From the NCBI RefSeq assembly GCF_001440415.1, contig NZ_LLYA01000182.1, positions 1 to 39,458 of the forward strand: a stretch of DNA of 39,458 bases, written 5' to 3'. Below, piece after piece: positions 30,711 through 38,865 of this stretch. Made by a program: the position numbers and the translations under genes. Source of the stretch: Bradyrhizobium retamae. Its GTDB lineage: Bacteria > Pseudomonadota > Alphaproteobacteria > Rhizobiales > Xanthobacteraceae. Under the pieces are notes generated by a model. That model searched no databases. It was not told the origin of the DNA and saw nothing but the letters and a program-made list of their open reading frames with translations. Each line of letters starts with the position of its first letter. Position 1 is the stretch's first letter.

Positions 30711-31249
30711 TTTGTCTCTCCGTTCGTGTAGTACAGGCCGGTCTTGCCACCGGAGGGCCCGCGGCTGACCGCCTTATTGTTGATTACGTATTGCCTGCGC
30801 TGCCGCACGTGGCCGGCAGCGCGAGCCTATGAACTTGGAAGGGCCAGACTGGTTCCAGGGATGCTGTCGGGGAGAATGGGCGGTCGACGCTCCCCATGTT
30901 CACATGGCGCCGAGGCGCGGGCTCGCCGGCAACGAGGCGATAGCCGGTCAGCTCCGTCGGTCAAACTTTAATCAAGATTGTCCCTGACAGGGTGTCCGCA
31001 ACGTGATGCGCCGCAGGCATCTGCGGCTTACACGGACACGCGCTGATTGCGCGTGTGGCGAGTTAGCAGCAGTTCCGTGCATTTCTTGAGGCGACAATAC
31101 GCGCTCGGTAACCATGCCTTACGGAACGCCTGGACTCGCCACAAAATCAATCGGATTGAGACACAATGTCGGCGAGTAGGGTTGAAACGGTGCCCGCTCG
31201 CATCACGCGCTTATTATTTTGCAGAGTATGGGCTCACAGGGGGACTGTA
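30711..31249. other. Intergenic region with two hairpins
   Basis: These 539 bp separate the glycosyltransferase and the two-domain binding protein and hold no convincing gene. GCCGCAG and CTGCGGC (31010-31027) and ACACGCG and CGCGTGT (31036-31056) form successive hairpins 190-240 bp upstream of the binding-protein start. They could belong to its leader. A promoter was not found with confidence. Confidence 0.5.
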
Positions 31250-33622
31250 ATGGGAGCTACGATCGGCATCACTCGCGGGCGAATGGAACCATTGTCCTGG
31301 GCTTCGGCCCGCGACGCCATGCGCCGGCTCAACATCATCCCACGGCGCAACGCGGCAGCGGCGCTGGTGTTGGCGGCGATGGCCGGCTCGATGATGAGCG
31401 ATCAGGCGTACGCGGCGCCTCCGGGCAGCAACGAAATCCGGATCGGCAACACCGCTCCCTATACCGGTCCGGCTTCCGCCTACGGCGTCATCGCCAAGGT
31501 CATCTCGGCCTATCTGGACAAGGTCAACGCCGAGGGTGGCATCAATGGCCGCAAGGTCAATATGATCACCTATGACGACGCCTATGACCCCAACAAAACC
31601 ATGGAGATGACCCGCAAGCTCGTCGAGGACGACCAGGTTCTCTTCACCTTGGGGACCATCGGTACGAACACCAACGCGGCGATCCAGCCCTATCTGAACT
31701 CAAAGAGAGTTCCGCAGCTTTTTGCCTTGTCGGGCGCAGCAGCCTGGGACCAGCCGCGCGAATTTCCCTGGACCATGGGCTTCCTGCCGACCTACACGGC
31801 TGAAGCGCAAATTTTTGCGCAGTATATCCTGGAGAACCATCCCCGCAGCCGGATCGCCGTCCTCTATCAGGAGGATGGCATGGGCAAGGAATACCTGAAA
31901 GGCCTGAAGGACGGCCTGGGCGGCAAGGTCGCGATCGTGGCCGAAGCTCCCTACAAGGTCACCGACAGCAATATCGATGCGCAGATGGCCAAGCTGAAGG
32001 CGTCCAACGCCGACGTCTTCATTGAGTTCACCACGCCGAAATTCGCCATCATGGCGATCCGGAGAAGCGTCGAGCTCGGCTGGCGGCCGAACCATTTCGT
32101 GGCGTCGATCGCCAATTCGTACTCGGCCGTAATTCAGCCGGCGGGTCCGCAAAATGCGGAAGGCCTGTTGTCGGCGGCATACAGGCTGGAGGGCGAAGAC
32201 GCGGCGGCGGCCGGTGACGTGGCGTTCCGCGAGTGGAGCGCCTTCATGCAGCGTTATGTCCCGAGCGTGAGCAAGACCAACGGCCAGGCCGTCCTTGGCT
32301 ATCTGGTCAGCAGGACTCTGGTCGAGGTGCTGAAGAACTGTGGCGACGATCTCTCGCGCGAAAACATCATGAAGCAGGCTCGCGCGATCAAGGGCGTCCA
32401 GCTTCCCATGATGGTGCAGGGCATCCTGATCAACACCAGCCCGTCCGATCATGCGCCGATCGAGCAGATGCGGATGATGCGCTTTACCAATGGCAATTGG
32501 CAGCACTTCGGTCCGGTGCGAAGCGGCATCGATCCGGGCGCCGTCTCTGATTCGTTCAAGACGATCTTCAAGTACGGCACCGCCACCAAGCGCGATCTGG
32601 CCAACCAGCTCAACGCCAATACCGTGAGCCTGATGACGGGCTCGTTCGGCTCCACCTATGCTCAGGTGGGCGCCGATCTCGCCTCCGTGCTCGACAACGG
32701 CACGGCGCTGCGGATCCTGCCGGTCATGGGCCGCGGGTCGGTGCAGGCGGTGGCGGACATTCTGCTGCTGCGGGGCGTCGATGCCGGCATCGTGCGCAAG
32801 GACACGCTCGCCTATCTCGACCGCAAGGACTTCGCCAAGGACATCCGCAACCAGTTCGTTTACGTGGCCAAGATGTTCAACGAGGAAATGCACGTCCTCG
32901 CGCCAAGGACGATCACCAACATGCGGGAACTCGACGGCAAGACCGTGGTGGTCGATTTGCCCGACAGCTCGACCTTCGTGACCGCGATCAACGTTTTCGA
33001 GCGGCTCGGGATCAGGCCGCATCTGATCTACCAGGAGCCGCGACTGGCGGTGGACATGCTGCGCAAGGGTGAGGTCGACGCGATCGTTGCGATCGAAGGC
33101 AAGCCGTTGCAATGGCTGAATCAGGTCAACGATCGCAACCTGCATCTGGTCCCGGTCGATTACGCCAAGACGCTGCAGGAGGAATATCTGCCTTCCAAGC
33201 TTTCTTCGGCGGACTACCCGGGCCTTGTGCCGGATGGCGGCTACGTCGAGACGGTTGCGGCAGAGGCGGTGCTGGCGTCGTATAACTGGGCACCGAACAG
33301 CGATCGCTACCGCCGCCTGTCGCTGCTGGTGGATACGATGTTCGACAAGGTCGCGCAGTTGCAGCGTCCGCCGTTCCATCCGAAGTGGAGGGAAATGGCG
33401 CCGCGGGCGACGGTGTCCGGCTGGACCCGCTTCAAGGCGGCACAGGAATGGCTCGACCGCAACATGCCTCCGGGCGCGGCCGTATCGGCAGCATCGGGCG
33501 CCGTGCCGGCGCCGGTTGCCGCGCCAGCCGCCGCCGCATTTTCCCCGCAGGAGCGCGATCCGCTATATCGCGAATTCCTGGAATGGCGCGCCAGCCGCGC
33601 CAAGGCCGGCGCGAACAGGTAA
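31250..33622 (+). CDS. Two-domain binding protein: LIV-type ABC receptor fused to TAXI-like TRAP receptor
   Basis: A 790-residue exported protein. A signal sequence lies near residues 25-56 (MRRLNIIPRRNAAAALVLAAM, cut after AYA). Residues of about 60-430 are a Leu/Ile/Val-type periplasmic binding protein (IRIGNTAPYTGPASAYG; EGGINGRKVNMITYDDAYDP; CGDDLSRENIMKQARAI). Residues of about 455-715 look like a TAXI-type TRAP solute receptor: LMTGSFGSTYAQVGADLASVL, GSVQAVADILLLRGVDAGIVRKDTL, LDGKTVVVDLPDSSTFVTAINVF and a late helical part. An Ala/Pro linker precedes a charged tail. Normally each is a single protein serving its own permease; no ABC or TRAP permease is here. AGGGGGA supports the ATG at 31250. 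It may sense rather than import ligands. Confidence 0.85.
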   Translation: MGATIGITRGRMEPLSWASARDAMRRLNIIPRRNAAAALVLAAMAGSMMSDQAYAAPPGSNEIRIGNTAPYTGPASAYGVIAKVISAYLDKVNAEGGINGRKVNMITYDDAYDPNKTMEMTRKLVEDDQVLFTLGTIGTNTNAAIQPYLNSKRVPQLFALSGAAAWDQPREFPWTMGFLPTYTAEAQIFAQYILENHPRSRIAVLYQEDGMGKEYLKGLKDGLGGKVAIVAEAPYKVTDSNIDAQMAKLKASNADVFIEFTTPKFAIMAIRRSVELGWRPNHFVASIANSYSAVIQPAGPQNAEGLLSAAYRLEGEDAAAAGDVAFREWSAFMQRYVPSVSKTNGQAVLGYLVSRTLVEVLKNCGDDLSRENIMKQARAIKGVQLPMMVQGILINTSPSDHAPIEQMRMMRFTNGNWQHFGPVRSGIDPGAVSDSFKTIFKYGTATKRDLANQLNANTVSLMTGSFGSTYAQVGADLASVLDNGTALRILPVMGRGSVQAVADILLLRGVDAGIVRKDTLAYLDRKDFAKDIRNQFVYVAKMFNEEMHVLAPRTITNMRELDGKTVVVDLPDSSTFVTAINVFERLGIRPHLIYQEPRLAVDMLRKGEVDAIVAIEGKPLQWLNQVNDRNLHLVPVDYAKTLQEEYLPSKLSSADYPGLVPDGGYVETVAAEAVLASYNWAPNSDRYRRLSLLVDTMFDKVAQLQRPPFHPKWREMAPRATVSGWTRFKAAQEWLDRNMPPGAAVSAASGAVPAPVAAPAAAAFSPQERDPLYREFLEWRASRAKAGANR

Positions 33623-33658
33623 TCAGGCGATCGGCAAATAACGATTCGACAATCGCAG

Positions 33659-33689
33659 CGGGCGGCTCCTTCCACAGGGCCGCCCGTTT
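33659..33689 (+). terminator. Stem-loop terminator after the two-domain protein
   Basis: CGGGCGGC and GCCGCCCG pair over 8 bp with a 12-nt loop and TTT follows, 37 nt after the stop codon. Confidence 0.6.
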
Positions 33690-33728
33690 CGCTGCTGCGG
33701 TGAGGTTGGGCGACCGGGATCGTCCGGT

Positions 33729-34112
33729 TCACAGAACTCCTTTGATGTCCGTTTTCGCGAAATCGCTCCCGACAAAGAGCAGGGGGCAGCGATGCTGTTT
33801 CGCGACCTCATAGGCGAAGCAGTCGCCGAGGTTGAGGCCGGCGGCGTGAACGCCTTTTCCCCATCGTGCATAGGCCTGCGCGGCCCTTCGTGCCGAGGTC
33901 AGCGAAACGGCAATGGTGTTGAGGCCAAGCCCGTCAATCAGGCTTCCCATCTCGTCGCCGACGTTTCGGCGGTCCGCAACGATCAATGCCTCGGCGATGG
34001 TTACCGCCGAGATCAATATCTCGTCTTCTGTTTCCAGCGCGGCGATGCAGGCGTCGGCCTCGGCTTCACCGAGCACGACAGCCATAAGAGCGGACGTATC
34101 AACGGCGATCAT
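33729..34112 (-). CDS. vapC: VapC-type PIN-domain toxin
   Basis: A 127-residue PIN-domain ribonuclease. Acidic residues of the active site are visible at D5 (IAVDTSAL), E41 (TIAEALIV), D97 (LNLGDCFAYEVA) and D117 (LLFVGSDFAKTDI), in the VapC order. VapC toxins cut tRNA or rRNA when their antitoxin is degraded. Its start ATG overlaps the end of the antitoxin gene by 4 bp (ATGA type), so the two are translated together. The target RNA is not predictable from sequence. Confidence 0.9.
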   Translation of the reverse strand: MIAVDTSALMAVVLGEAEADACIAALETEDEILISAVTIAEALIVADRRNVGDEMGSLIDGLGLNTIAVSLTSARRAAQAYARWGKGVHAAGLNLGDCFAYEVAKQHRCPLLFVGSDFAKTDIKGVL

Positions 34113-34366
34113 CCGGGCAGACCGTCATCGCCGTATAGGAAATCCTGACTCCTGGCGGCGCCGGGCCCGGCCGCCGCCTTTGTCGCGCCGCTGGCTCGCA
34201 CGGCTTCAAGCAGGGCGCGGCGCGCCTTCCGATCCGGCGCAGCCGCGACAGGAACCAGACGCACGGCCGGCAGGCCATGACGGGTCAGGATGACCTCGTC
34301 GCCGGCTTCGGCGCGTCGTACCAGTTCGGTCAATTGTCCTTTGGCTTCGGAGACGGGGATGCGCAT
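34109..34366 (-). CDS. vapB: Antitoxin, Phd/YefM (prevent-host-death) family
   Basis: An 85-residue antitoxin. Residues 1-40 form the Phd/YefM DNA-binding fold (MRIPVSEAKGQLTELVRRAEAGDEVILTRHGLPAVRLVP in pieces); the rest is the toxin-binding tail ending SQDFLYGDDGLPG. It binds the PIN toxin encoded immediately downstream and represses the shared promoter. I chose the ATG at 34366 because the fold begins there; the frame opens 15 codons earlier. The name vapB reflects pairing with a VapC toxin rather than a VapB-type fold. Confidence 0.85.
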   Translation of the reverse strand: MRIPVSEAKGQLTELVRRAEAGDEVILTRHGLPAVRLVPVAAAPDRKARRALLEAVRASGATKAAAGPGAARSQDFLYGDDGLPG

Positions 34367-34399
34367 GAGGTGTCTTGTTCGATTGTCGGTAGCTTGAGA

Positions 34400-34428
34400 A
34401 GAATAGACCAATTAATGGTCCAATTCAA
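34400..34428 (-). promoter_or_regulatory. Toxin-antitoxin promoter with internal operator
   Basis: On the minus strand TTGAAT (34423-34428) and TATTCT (34400-34405) are spaced 17 bp, and the inverted repeat GACCA-N5-TGGTC at 34406-34420 fills the spacer. An antitoxin bound there would block RNA polymerase, so this is the likely autoregulatory operator. Confidence 0.65.
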
Positions 34429-34603
34429 TTGTCGTGCGAGAGGAAGCGCAATCGATCGGAGCACCTCGTCGCTGCTCCCAGTCAGCAATGGATACCTACA
34501 TGCCGACAATGCAGGGCTCAGCCGCACAAAATAGTGTATCGGCAAGCATCAAAGCGCCGGACCTGTTCCCGCGCCACCACGCCAAAATTTTCGGAGGAAG
34601 TTC

Positions 34604-35830
34604 ATGTCGGCTCTGCCACTATCGGGCATCAAAATTCTCGACCTGACACGGGTGCTCGCTGGTCCCTTGTCGGCGCAGATGCTCGCCGATCTCGGCGCCG
34701 AGGTGATCAAGATCGAACGTCCCGGCGGCGGCGACGACGCGCGCGCCTTCGGCCCGCCTTACCTGAAGGACCCCGAGGGCAAGCAGAACAATAACAACTC
34801 GTTCTACCTCTGCGCCAACCGCAACAAGAAATCCCTTACCGTCAATATCGCGGCCCCGGAGGGCCAGGAGATCATTCGCGAGCTCGCCAAGAGCTGCGAC
34901 GTGATGATGGAGAATTACAAGGTCGGCGATCTCAAGCGCTACGGGCTCGATTACGAATCGATCAAGGCGATCAATCCCGGCATCATCTATTGCTCGGTGA
35001 CCGGTTTCGGCCAGACTGGCCCTTACGCGCCGCGCGCCGGTTACGACGCGATCCTGCAGGCAATGGGCGGCTTGATGAGCGTCACCGGCCATATCGACGG
35101 CGAGCCCGGCGCCGGCCCGATGAAGGTCGGCCCCTCGATCGTCGACTACATGACCGGCATGAACTCATCGATCGGCATTCTGGCCGCGCTCTATCACCGC
35201 AAGGTCAATGGCGGGGAGGGGCAGCATGTCGACGTCTGCCTGTTCGACACCGTGATCGCCGCACTGTCGCATTACGCACAGATCTTTCTCGTCAACGGCC
35301 AGACCCCGCCGCGGCGCGGCACCTGGGGCAATGGCGGCATGCCGGCCGGCGTGTTCCGATGTACCGATGGGGAATTGATGCTGGTGGTCGGCAATGACGG
35401 CCAGTTCCAGCGCACCTGCGCGGTGCTCGGCGCGCCCGAACTCGCCACCGATCCGCGCTTCGTCAAGAACAACGACCGCGTCGTCCACGGCAAGGAGATC
35501 ATGGCGATCTTCGCCGGGCTATTCTTGAAGAAGCCCGTTGCCTATTGGCTGGAAGAGCTGGAAAAGGCCGGCGTCCCCTCGGGTCCCATCAACGATTTCT
35601 CGCAGGTTTTTTCCGATCCGCATGTCCGCTCGCGCGGCATGCAGGTCAAGGTCAACCATCCGCTGCAGCCCGACCTGTCGCTGATCCGCAACGCGATCAC
35701 GTTCTCCGGCACTCCGGTGAAGGACTATCGCGCACCGCCGCTGCTCGGCGCGGATACCAAGGACTTGCTGGCGACGATCGGCTACGACGAGGCGAAGGTG
35801 GAAGCGCTGAAGGAGAAGAAGATCGTCTGA
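34604..35830 (+). CDS. CaiB/BaiF family CoA transferase (class III)
   Basis: A 408-residue class III CoA transferase. The N-terminal signature is GIKILDLTRVLAGPLSAQMLADLGAEVIKIE, the nucleophile aspartate is probably D181 in VGPSIVDYMTGM, and GMPAGVFRCTDGELMLVVGNDGQF with the end GADTKDLLATIGYDEAKVEAL is typical of family members. It moves CoA between carboxylic acids, as in formyl-CoA or carnitine metabolism; the acid pair is unknown. GGAGG lies about 7 nt before the ATG. It stands alone and is followed by a repetitive palindromic element. Confidence 0.9.
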   Translation: MSALPLSGIKILDLTRVLAGPLSAQMLADLGAEVIKIERPGGGDDARAFGPPYLKDPEGKQNNNNSFYLCANRNKKSLTVNIAAPEGQEIIRELAKSCDVMMENYKVGDLKRYGLDYESIKAINPGIIYCSVTGFGQTGPYAPRAGYDAILQAMGGLMSVTGHIDGEPGAGPMKVGPSIVDYMTGMNSSIGILAALYHRKVNGGEGQHVDVCLFDTVIAALSHYAQIFLVNGQTPPRRGTWGNGGMPAGVFRCTDGELMLVVGNDGQFQRTCAVLGAPELATDPRFVKNNDRVVHGKEIMAIFAGLFLKKPVAYWLEELEKAGVPSGPINDFSQVFSDPHVRSRGMQVKVNHPLQPDLSLIRNAITFSGTPVKDYRAPPLLGADTKDLLATIGYDEAKVEALKEKKIV

Positions 35831-35835
35831 TCTCG

Positions 35836-35958
35836 GTCATTCCGGGCGTGCGCTGCACGGGCTATGATGTGCAATTGCACATCTGAGAATCCGTCAGGCC
35901 GCAGGCTCGGAGGTGAAATGGATTTCGGGCTCTCGCTCCGCGAGCCCCACGGAATGAC
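35836..35958. repeat. Repetitive palindromic element
   Basis: A 123-bp element bounded by GTCATTCC and GGAATGAC in inverted orientation, with internal GGGCTC/GAGCCC pairing and an 18-bp perfect palindrome GATGTGCAATTGCACATC at 35866-35883. This matches the general style of the intergenic palindromic repeats that are frequent in Bradyrhizobium (CATTCCGGG ... GGAATGAC). Bases 35959-36113 hold no convincing gene, only a Pro-rich minus-strand frame without a start context. Confidence 0.7.
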
Positions 35959-36113
35959 AGATCCGCCGATATCGAGATTGATTTGCGGCGCGGGGATGTA
36001 GACCGCCGGGAAGCCCCACGGCCGATGACGGCCGGGACATAGCTTGCCACCGGCACGCCGGGCGGCCATCATGGTCATGGCGGATGTTCGCCCTCAAATT
36101 GCAAGGACCCGCG

Positions 36114-36239
36114 ATGTCTTGCAGGCTTCGGTCCTTCCTGCTTTTTGCGTTTTTGACGCTGTCGCAGTCTGTCAGCGCCGCTGATCCTGTCGTCGACGGC
36201 GTCCCGCTTCCGTCTGACGCAACCAGCAGCGACGCCTGA
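36114..36239 (+). pseudogene. Signal-peptide fragment of the downstream hydrolase, out of frame
   Basis: An ATG with AAGGA 8 nt upstream opens a frame with a perfect signal peptide (SCRLRSFLLFAFLTLSQSVSAADP) and a short mature stretch ending in TGA at 36237-36239. The reading frame of the next gene takes over at about 36220 with PDGAFESWKQVWAGLWGDRLKH, an otherwise continuous protein. A single indel near 36200-36240 would join them, so the intact ancestor ran from 36114 to 37344. Confidence 0.7.
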
Positions 36240-36432
36240 CGGGGCATTCGAGTCATGGAAACAAGTTTGGGCTGGCCTGTGGGGCGATAGGCTCAAGCAT
36301 ATCCTGCTCGTTGAATCCGTCAGCGAGGATGGCGCGGCACGAGTCGTCTATGCGATTGGCGACGATACCCGCACCGGACGTCAGGGGAGGTGGTGGCGTC
36401 TTGAGGGAACTGTTTCTGCGGGTACGCTCAAT

Positions 36433-37344
36433 GTGATGGGCGAGGGCTTCTCCGCAACCTACGAGATGGCGGAAAGTGGCGGTCTGAAGGCCCACTTCAA
36501 GCTCGGCAACATCACTAGCAGTGCTGACATGACCAGAGCCGACTTCGCGTCTCTGACCAGAGGTGCCGTCGTCGCATGGACGCGCGGCAAGTCCGAGTTC
36601 CTGCAAACCGATCTGATCGAAGACGGCAAACCCATCCGCCTCGAGGCTGTGATCTTTCGCCCCACAGGCGCGGGGCCGTTTCCATTGGCCGTGATCAACC
36701 ATGGATCGACGGGCGGAGGCATTATCCTGCCCACCGAAACCTGGTTCTCCACCGATCTGGCGAATTTTTTGAATGATCGCGGATGGATCGTGGCTTATCC
36801 GCAGCGTCGCGGCCGTGGCAAATCCGACGGACTCTACGACGAGGGTTACGCCTGCAACGTCGACATGTCGCTTGGTGGCGCGGATCGCGCACTGGCCGAT
36901 ATCGACGCTGCGATCGCGGCCCTGCGGCGACGGCAAGACATTGCCTCGGCGCCCATTTTGATCGGCGGACAATCGCGCGGCGGCGTGTTGTCGATCGCCT
37001 ATGCCGGGCTACATCCCGAGCAGGTCGCCGGCGCCGTCAATTTTGTCGGCGGCTGGGCACGCGAAAGTTGCTTAGTCGCGAGCACCGTGAATCATTCGCT
37101 TTTCGAACGAGGCGCCTCCTACCCGAAGCCAACGATCTGGCTCTACGGTCAGCACGACACGTTTTATTCGATCGCGCACAGCCGGGATAATTTCGCGGCT
37201 TTCGAGAAAGCCGGCGGCCGCGGAAAATTCCTGGAGTTCGAAGCGCAGGCCGGCCAGGGGCACTTTGTATTTCGGCGTCCGAACCTCTGGTCGGGACCGC
37301 TCGACAGCTATTTGAAGTCGCTCGCTGCACCGGCGCAACGCTAG
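36433..37344 (+). CDS. Alpha/beta hydrolase, probably cut off from its 5' part by a frameshift
   Basis: A 303-residue open frame (GTG at 36433, ATG at 36436), with protein-like sequence continuing upstream in the same frame to about 36225 (HILLVESVSEDGAARVVYAIGDD and GRWWRLEGTVSAG) and the signal peptide in another frame before that. The hydrolase fold is clear: VINHGSTGGG as oxyanion loop, GGQSRGGVL as nucleophile elbow (serine near residue 179), YGQHDTFY as acid region and GQGHFVF as histidine region. The whole would be a secreted esterase or dienelactone-hydrolase-like enzyme. As it stands, the product starting at 36433 lacks the export signal and is probably inactive or misplaced. A sequence error must be excluded. 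Confidence 0.7.
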   Translation: MMGEGFSATYEMAESGGLKAHFKLGNITSSADMTRADFASLTRGAVVAWTRGKSEFLQTDLIEDGKPIRLEAVIFRPTGAGPFPLAVINHGSTGGGIILPTETWFSTDLANFLNDRGWIVAYPQRRGRGKSDGLYDEGYACNVDMSLGGADRALADIDAAIAALRRRQDIASAPILIGGQSRGGVLSIAYAGLHPEQVAGAVNFVGGWARESCLVASTVNHSLFERGASYPKPTIWLYGQHDTFYSIAHSRDNFAAFEKAGGRGKFLEFEAQAGQGHFVFRRPNLWSGPLDSYLKSLAAPAQR

Positions 37345-37427
37345 AGGCCGTGCGGCGGCCTTGCCGCCATCCTTACATGAGCGCGTCTCGGCCGCCCGAG
37401 CGCCGAAGCATGCGCGGCTGGGCATAG

Positions 37428-37754
37428 TCAGCGCAAGCCTTGACGGTTTATCAGGATCCGATGGATCTGGATGAACTCGGGCAGCTCCATCAGAAACTCG
37501 GGATCACGGTCGAGATGGTGAACCTTGGTCGGTTCACCCTTGGTGAAGGCGGTCATCGACTCGATGTCGGGCCAATAGGAGATGGTCGTAAACCAGCTCT
37601 CATCCTCGCGATCTTCCCGAAATAGCTGGATGCCAAGGGCGGTTTTCTCCAGCGGCGGGATTCCTTCGGCTTTGATATAGGCTTCATAGCTGTCCGCGAT
37701 CTCGGGCCGCGTCCGGCCGCGCCAGATGCGCGCGATGGTCGGCTGGGTTGGCAT
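37428..37754 (-). CDS. Antibiotic biosynthesis monooxygenase-like (ABM/dimeric ferredoxin-fold) protein
   Basis: A 108-residue protein with the dimeric alpha/beta-barrel layout: strand TIARIWRGRT, helix ADSYEAYIKAEGIP, strands LGIQLFREDREDESWFTTISYWPDIESMTAF and ending FLMELPEFIQIHRILI. That is the ABM family pattern. Members include heme-degrading and quinone monooxygenases, but many are of unknown activity. Two ATGs stand 6 nt apart; the second (37754) is preferred because GGGAG then sits 6 nt upstream. It lies 68 bp downstream of the LysR gene on the same strand and may share its transcript. Confidence 0.72.
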   Translation of the reverse strand: MPTQPTIARIWRGRTRPEIADSYEAYIKAEGIPPLEKTALGIQLFREDREDESWFTTISYWPDIESMTAFTKGEPTKVHHLDRDPEFLMELPEFIQIHRILINRQGLR

Positions 37755-37822
37755 CGGCATCTCCCTTGCTGGAACACGACAACCCCAAAGCCAGCCCGAG
37801 CGTTCCCGGTCGTTCGGATGCA

Positions 37823-38776
37823 CTATCTCTGCTTCGCGCGCGCAATCCGCTTCGGCTTGATGTCCTCCACGACGGGCGCGACCGACTGCGCGAACAGTTT
37901 TGCCACCGGACTGAGTGACCGATCCTTCAGTGCGATCAGGCCGATCGCCCCGCGCGTGGTCGGCAGCCGCACATCGACAGCGGTCAATTGTGGGTGTTCG
38001 TTCGGTGCGGTCAGCATCGCGCGGGGATGGATGCCGAGGAAATTGCCGTTGCCGACCAGCACGCTCAGCGAATAGGTGCACGCCGTGGTCACCGTCGCGC
38101 GCGGAAATTCCAGGCCTTGATCCTCAAAGGCACCGCGCATGACTCCCGTGAGAAAGCCCGTCGGCGGTGGAAACACCCACGGCTCGTGGATGAGGTCGGC
38201 CAGGGCAACGTTGCGGCGCTTGGCCCATTTGTTGCGCTTGCTGCAGAGCACGACTAACTCGTCGTGAAATAGCGTCTCGACGGCGAGATCGTCATTGCCG
38301 ACCATCGATGCCAGCCGGCTGATGACAATTTCGACGTCGCGCTGACGCAATTGCCGCAGCAGTACGTCGGTCGGGCCGACGGTCAGTTCGAAGCTCATGC
38401 GTGGATAGCGAGGCACCAGGCGGTTGAACACGGCTGACGCGACCGCCGCCATCGGCGGCGTGGTGCCGATCCGCAGCTCGCCGACTTCCGGGTCGGCGAG
38501 CGAGGCAATCTCGCTTATACCATGCCGCAATTCATTGAACACGATGGCGCTGCGCTCGAGCAGCGCGCGTCCGTAGACCGTCGGCGTCACGCCCAGCGAC
38601 GAACGGTCGAGCAGCGGCGCGCCGACGGCGTGCTCCAACTCCGAGATCGCATAGGAGACGGCGGGCTGCGTGATCGAAAGATGCGCGGCCGCCTTGGCCA
38701 TGCTGCCGGTCTCGGCCGCGGCCTGAAATACATGCAGGTCACGCAGCTTGATGCGTCGATCGACATTCCAGACCAC
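37823..38776 (-). CDS. LysR family transcriptional regulator
   Basis: A 317-residue LysR regulator. The N-terminal winged helix-turn-helix is at residues 11-70 (LRDLHVFQAAAETGSMAKAAAHLSITQPAVSYAISELEHAVGAPLLDR) and the periplasmic-binding-like effector domain follows (VGELRIGTTPPMAAVASAVF; HDELVVLCSKRNKWAKR; SVLVGNGNFLGIHPRAML). The start is GTG at 38776 with GAAGG 6 nt upstream. It is divergent from a tricarboxylate-transporter-type binding protein remnant, the classical arrangement for a regulator of a Bug-type uptake gene. The ligand is unknown. Confidence 0.92.
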   Translation of the reverse strand: MVWNVDRRIKLRDLHVFQAAAETGSMAKAAAHLSITQPAVSYAISELEHAVGAPLLDRSSLGVTPTVYGRALLERSAIVFNELRHGISEIASLADPEVGELRIGTTPPMAAVASAVFNRLVPRYPRMSFELTVGPTDVLLRQLRQRDVEIVISRLASMVGNDDLAVETLFHDELVVLCSKRNKWAKRRNVALADLIHEPWVFPPPTGFLTGVMRGAFEDQGLEFPRATVTTACTYSLSVLVGNGNFLGIHPRAMLTAPNEHPQLTAVDVRLPTTRGAIGLIALKDRSLSPVAKLFAQSVAPVVEDIKPKRIARAKQR

Positions 38777-38805
38777 GGCAAGCCTTCAATCAATGAATTT
38801 TATCG

Positions 38806-38815
38806 CCTTATAAGG
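38806..38815. promoter_or_regulatory. Palindrome between lysR and the binding-protein remnant
   Basis: CCTTATAAGG is a perfect 10-bp palindrome in the divergent intergenic region and overlaps an AAGGAG site on the plus strand. It could be part of the LysR operator. The evidence is positional. Confidence 0.3.
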
Positions 38816-38865
38816 AGAACGAGACTTCCTTTATGGATCATTGAGGTACACGGTCGCCCGGTCAA

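Noticed and set aside
31700..33379. A 559-codon open frame on the minus strand, opposite the two-domain binding protein
   Set aside because: It is the antisense image of a GC-rich gene. The plus-strand frame has clear family motifs, while the antisense protein is rich in His, Arg and Asp with no recognisable domain.
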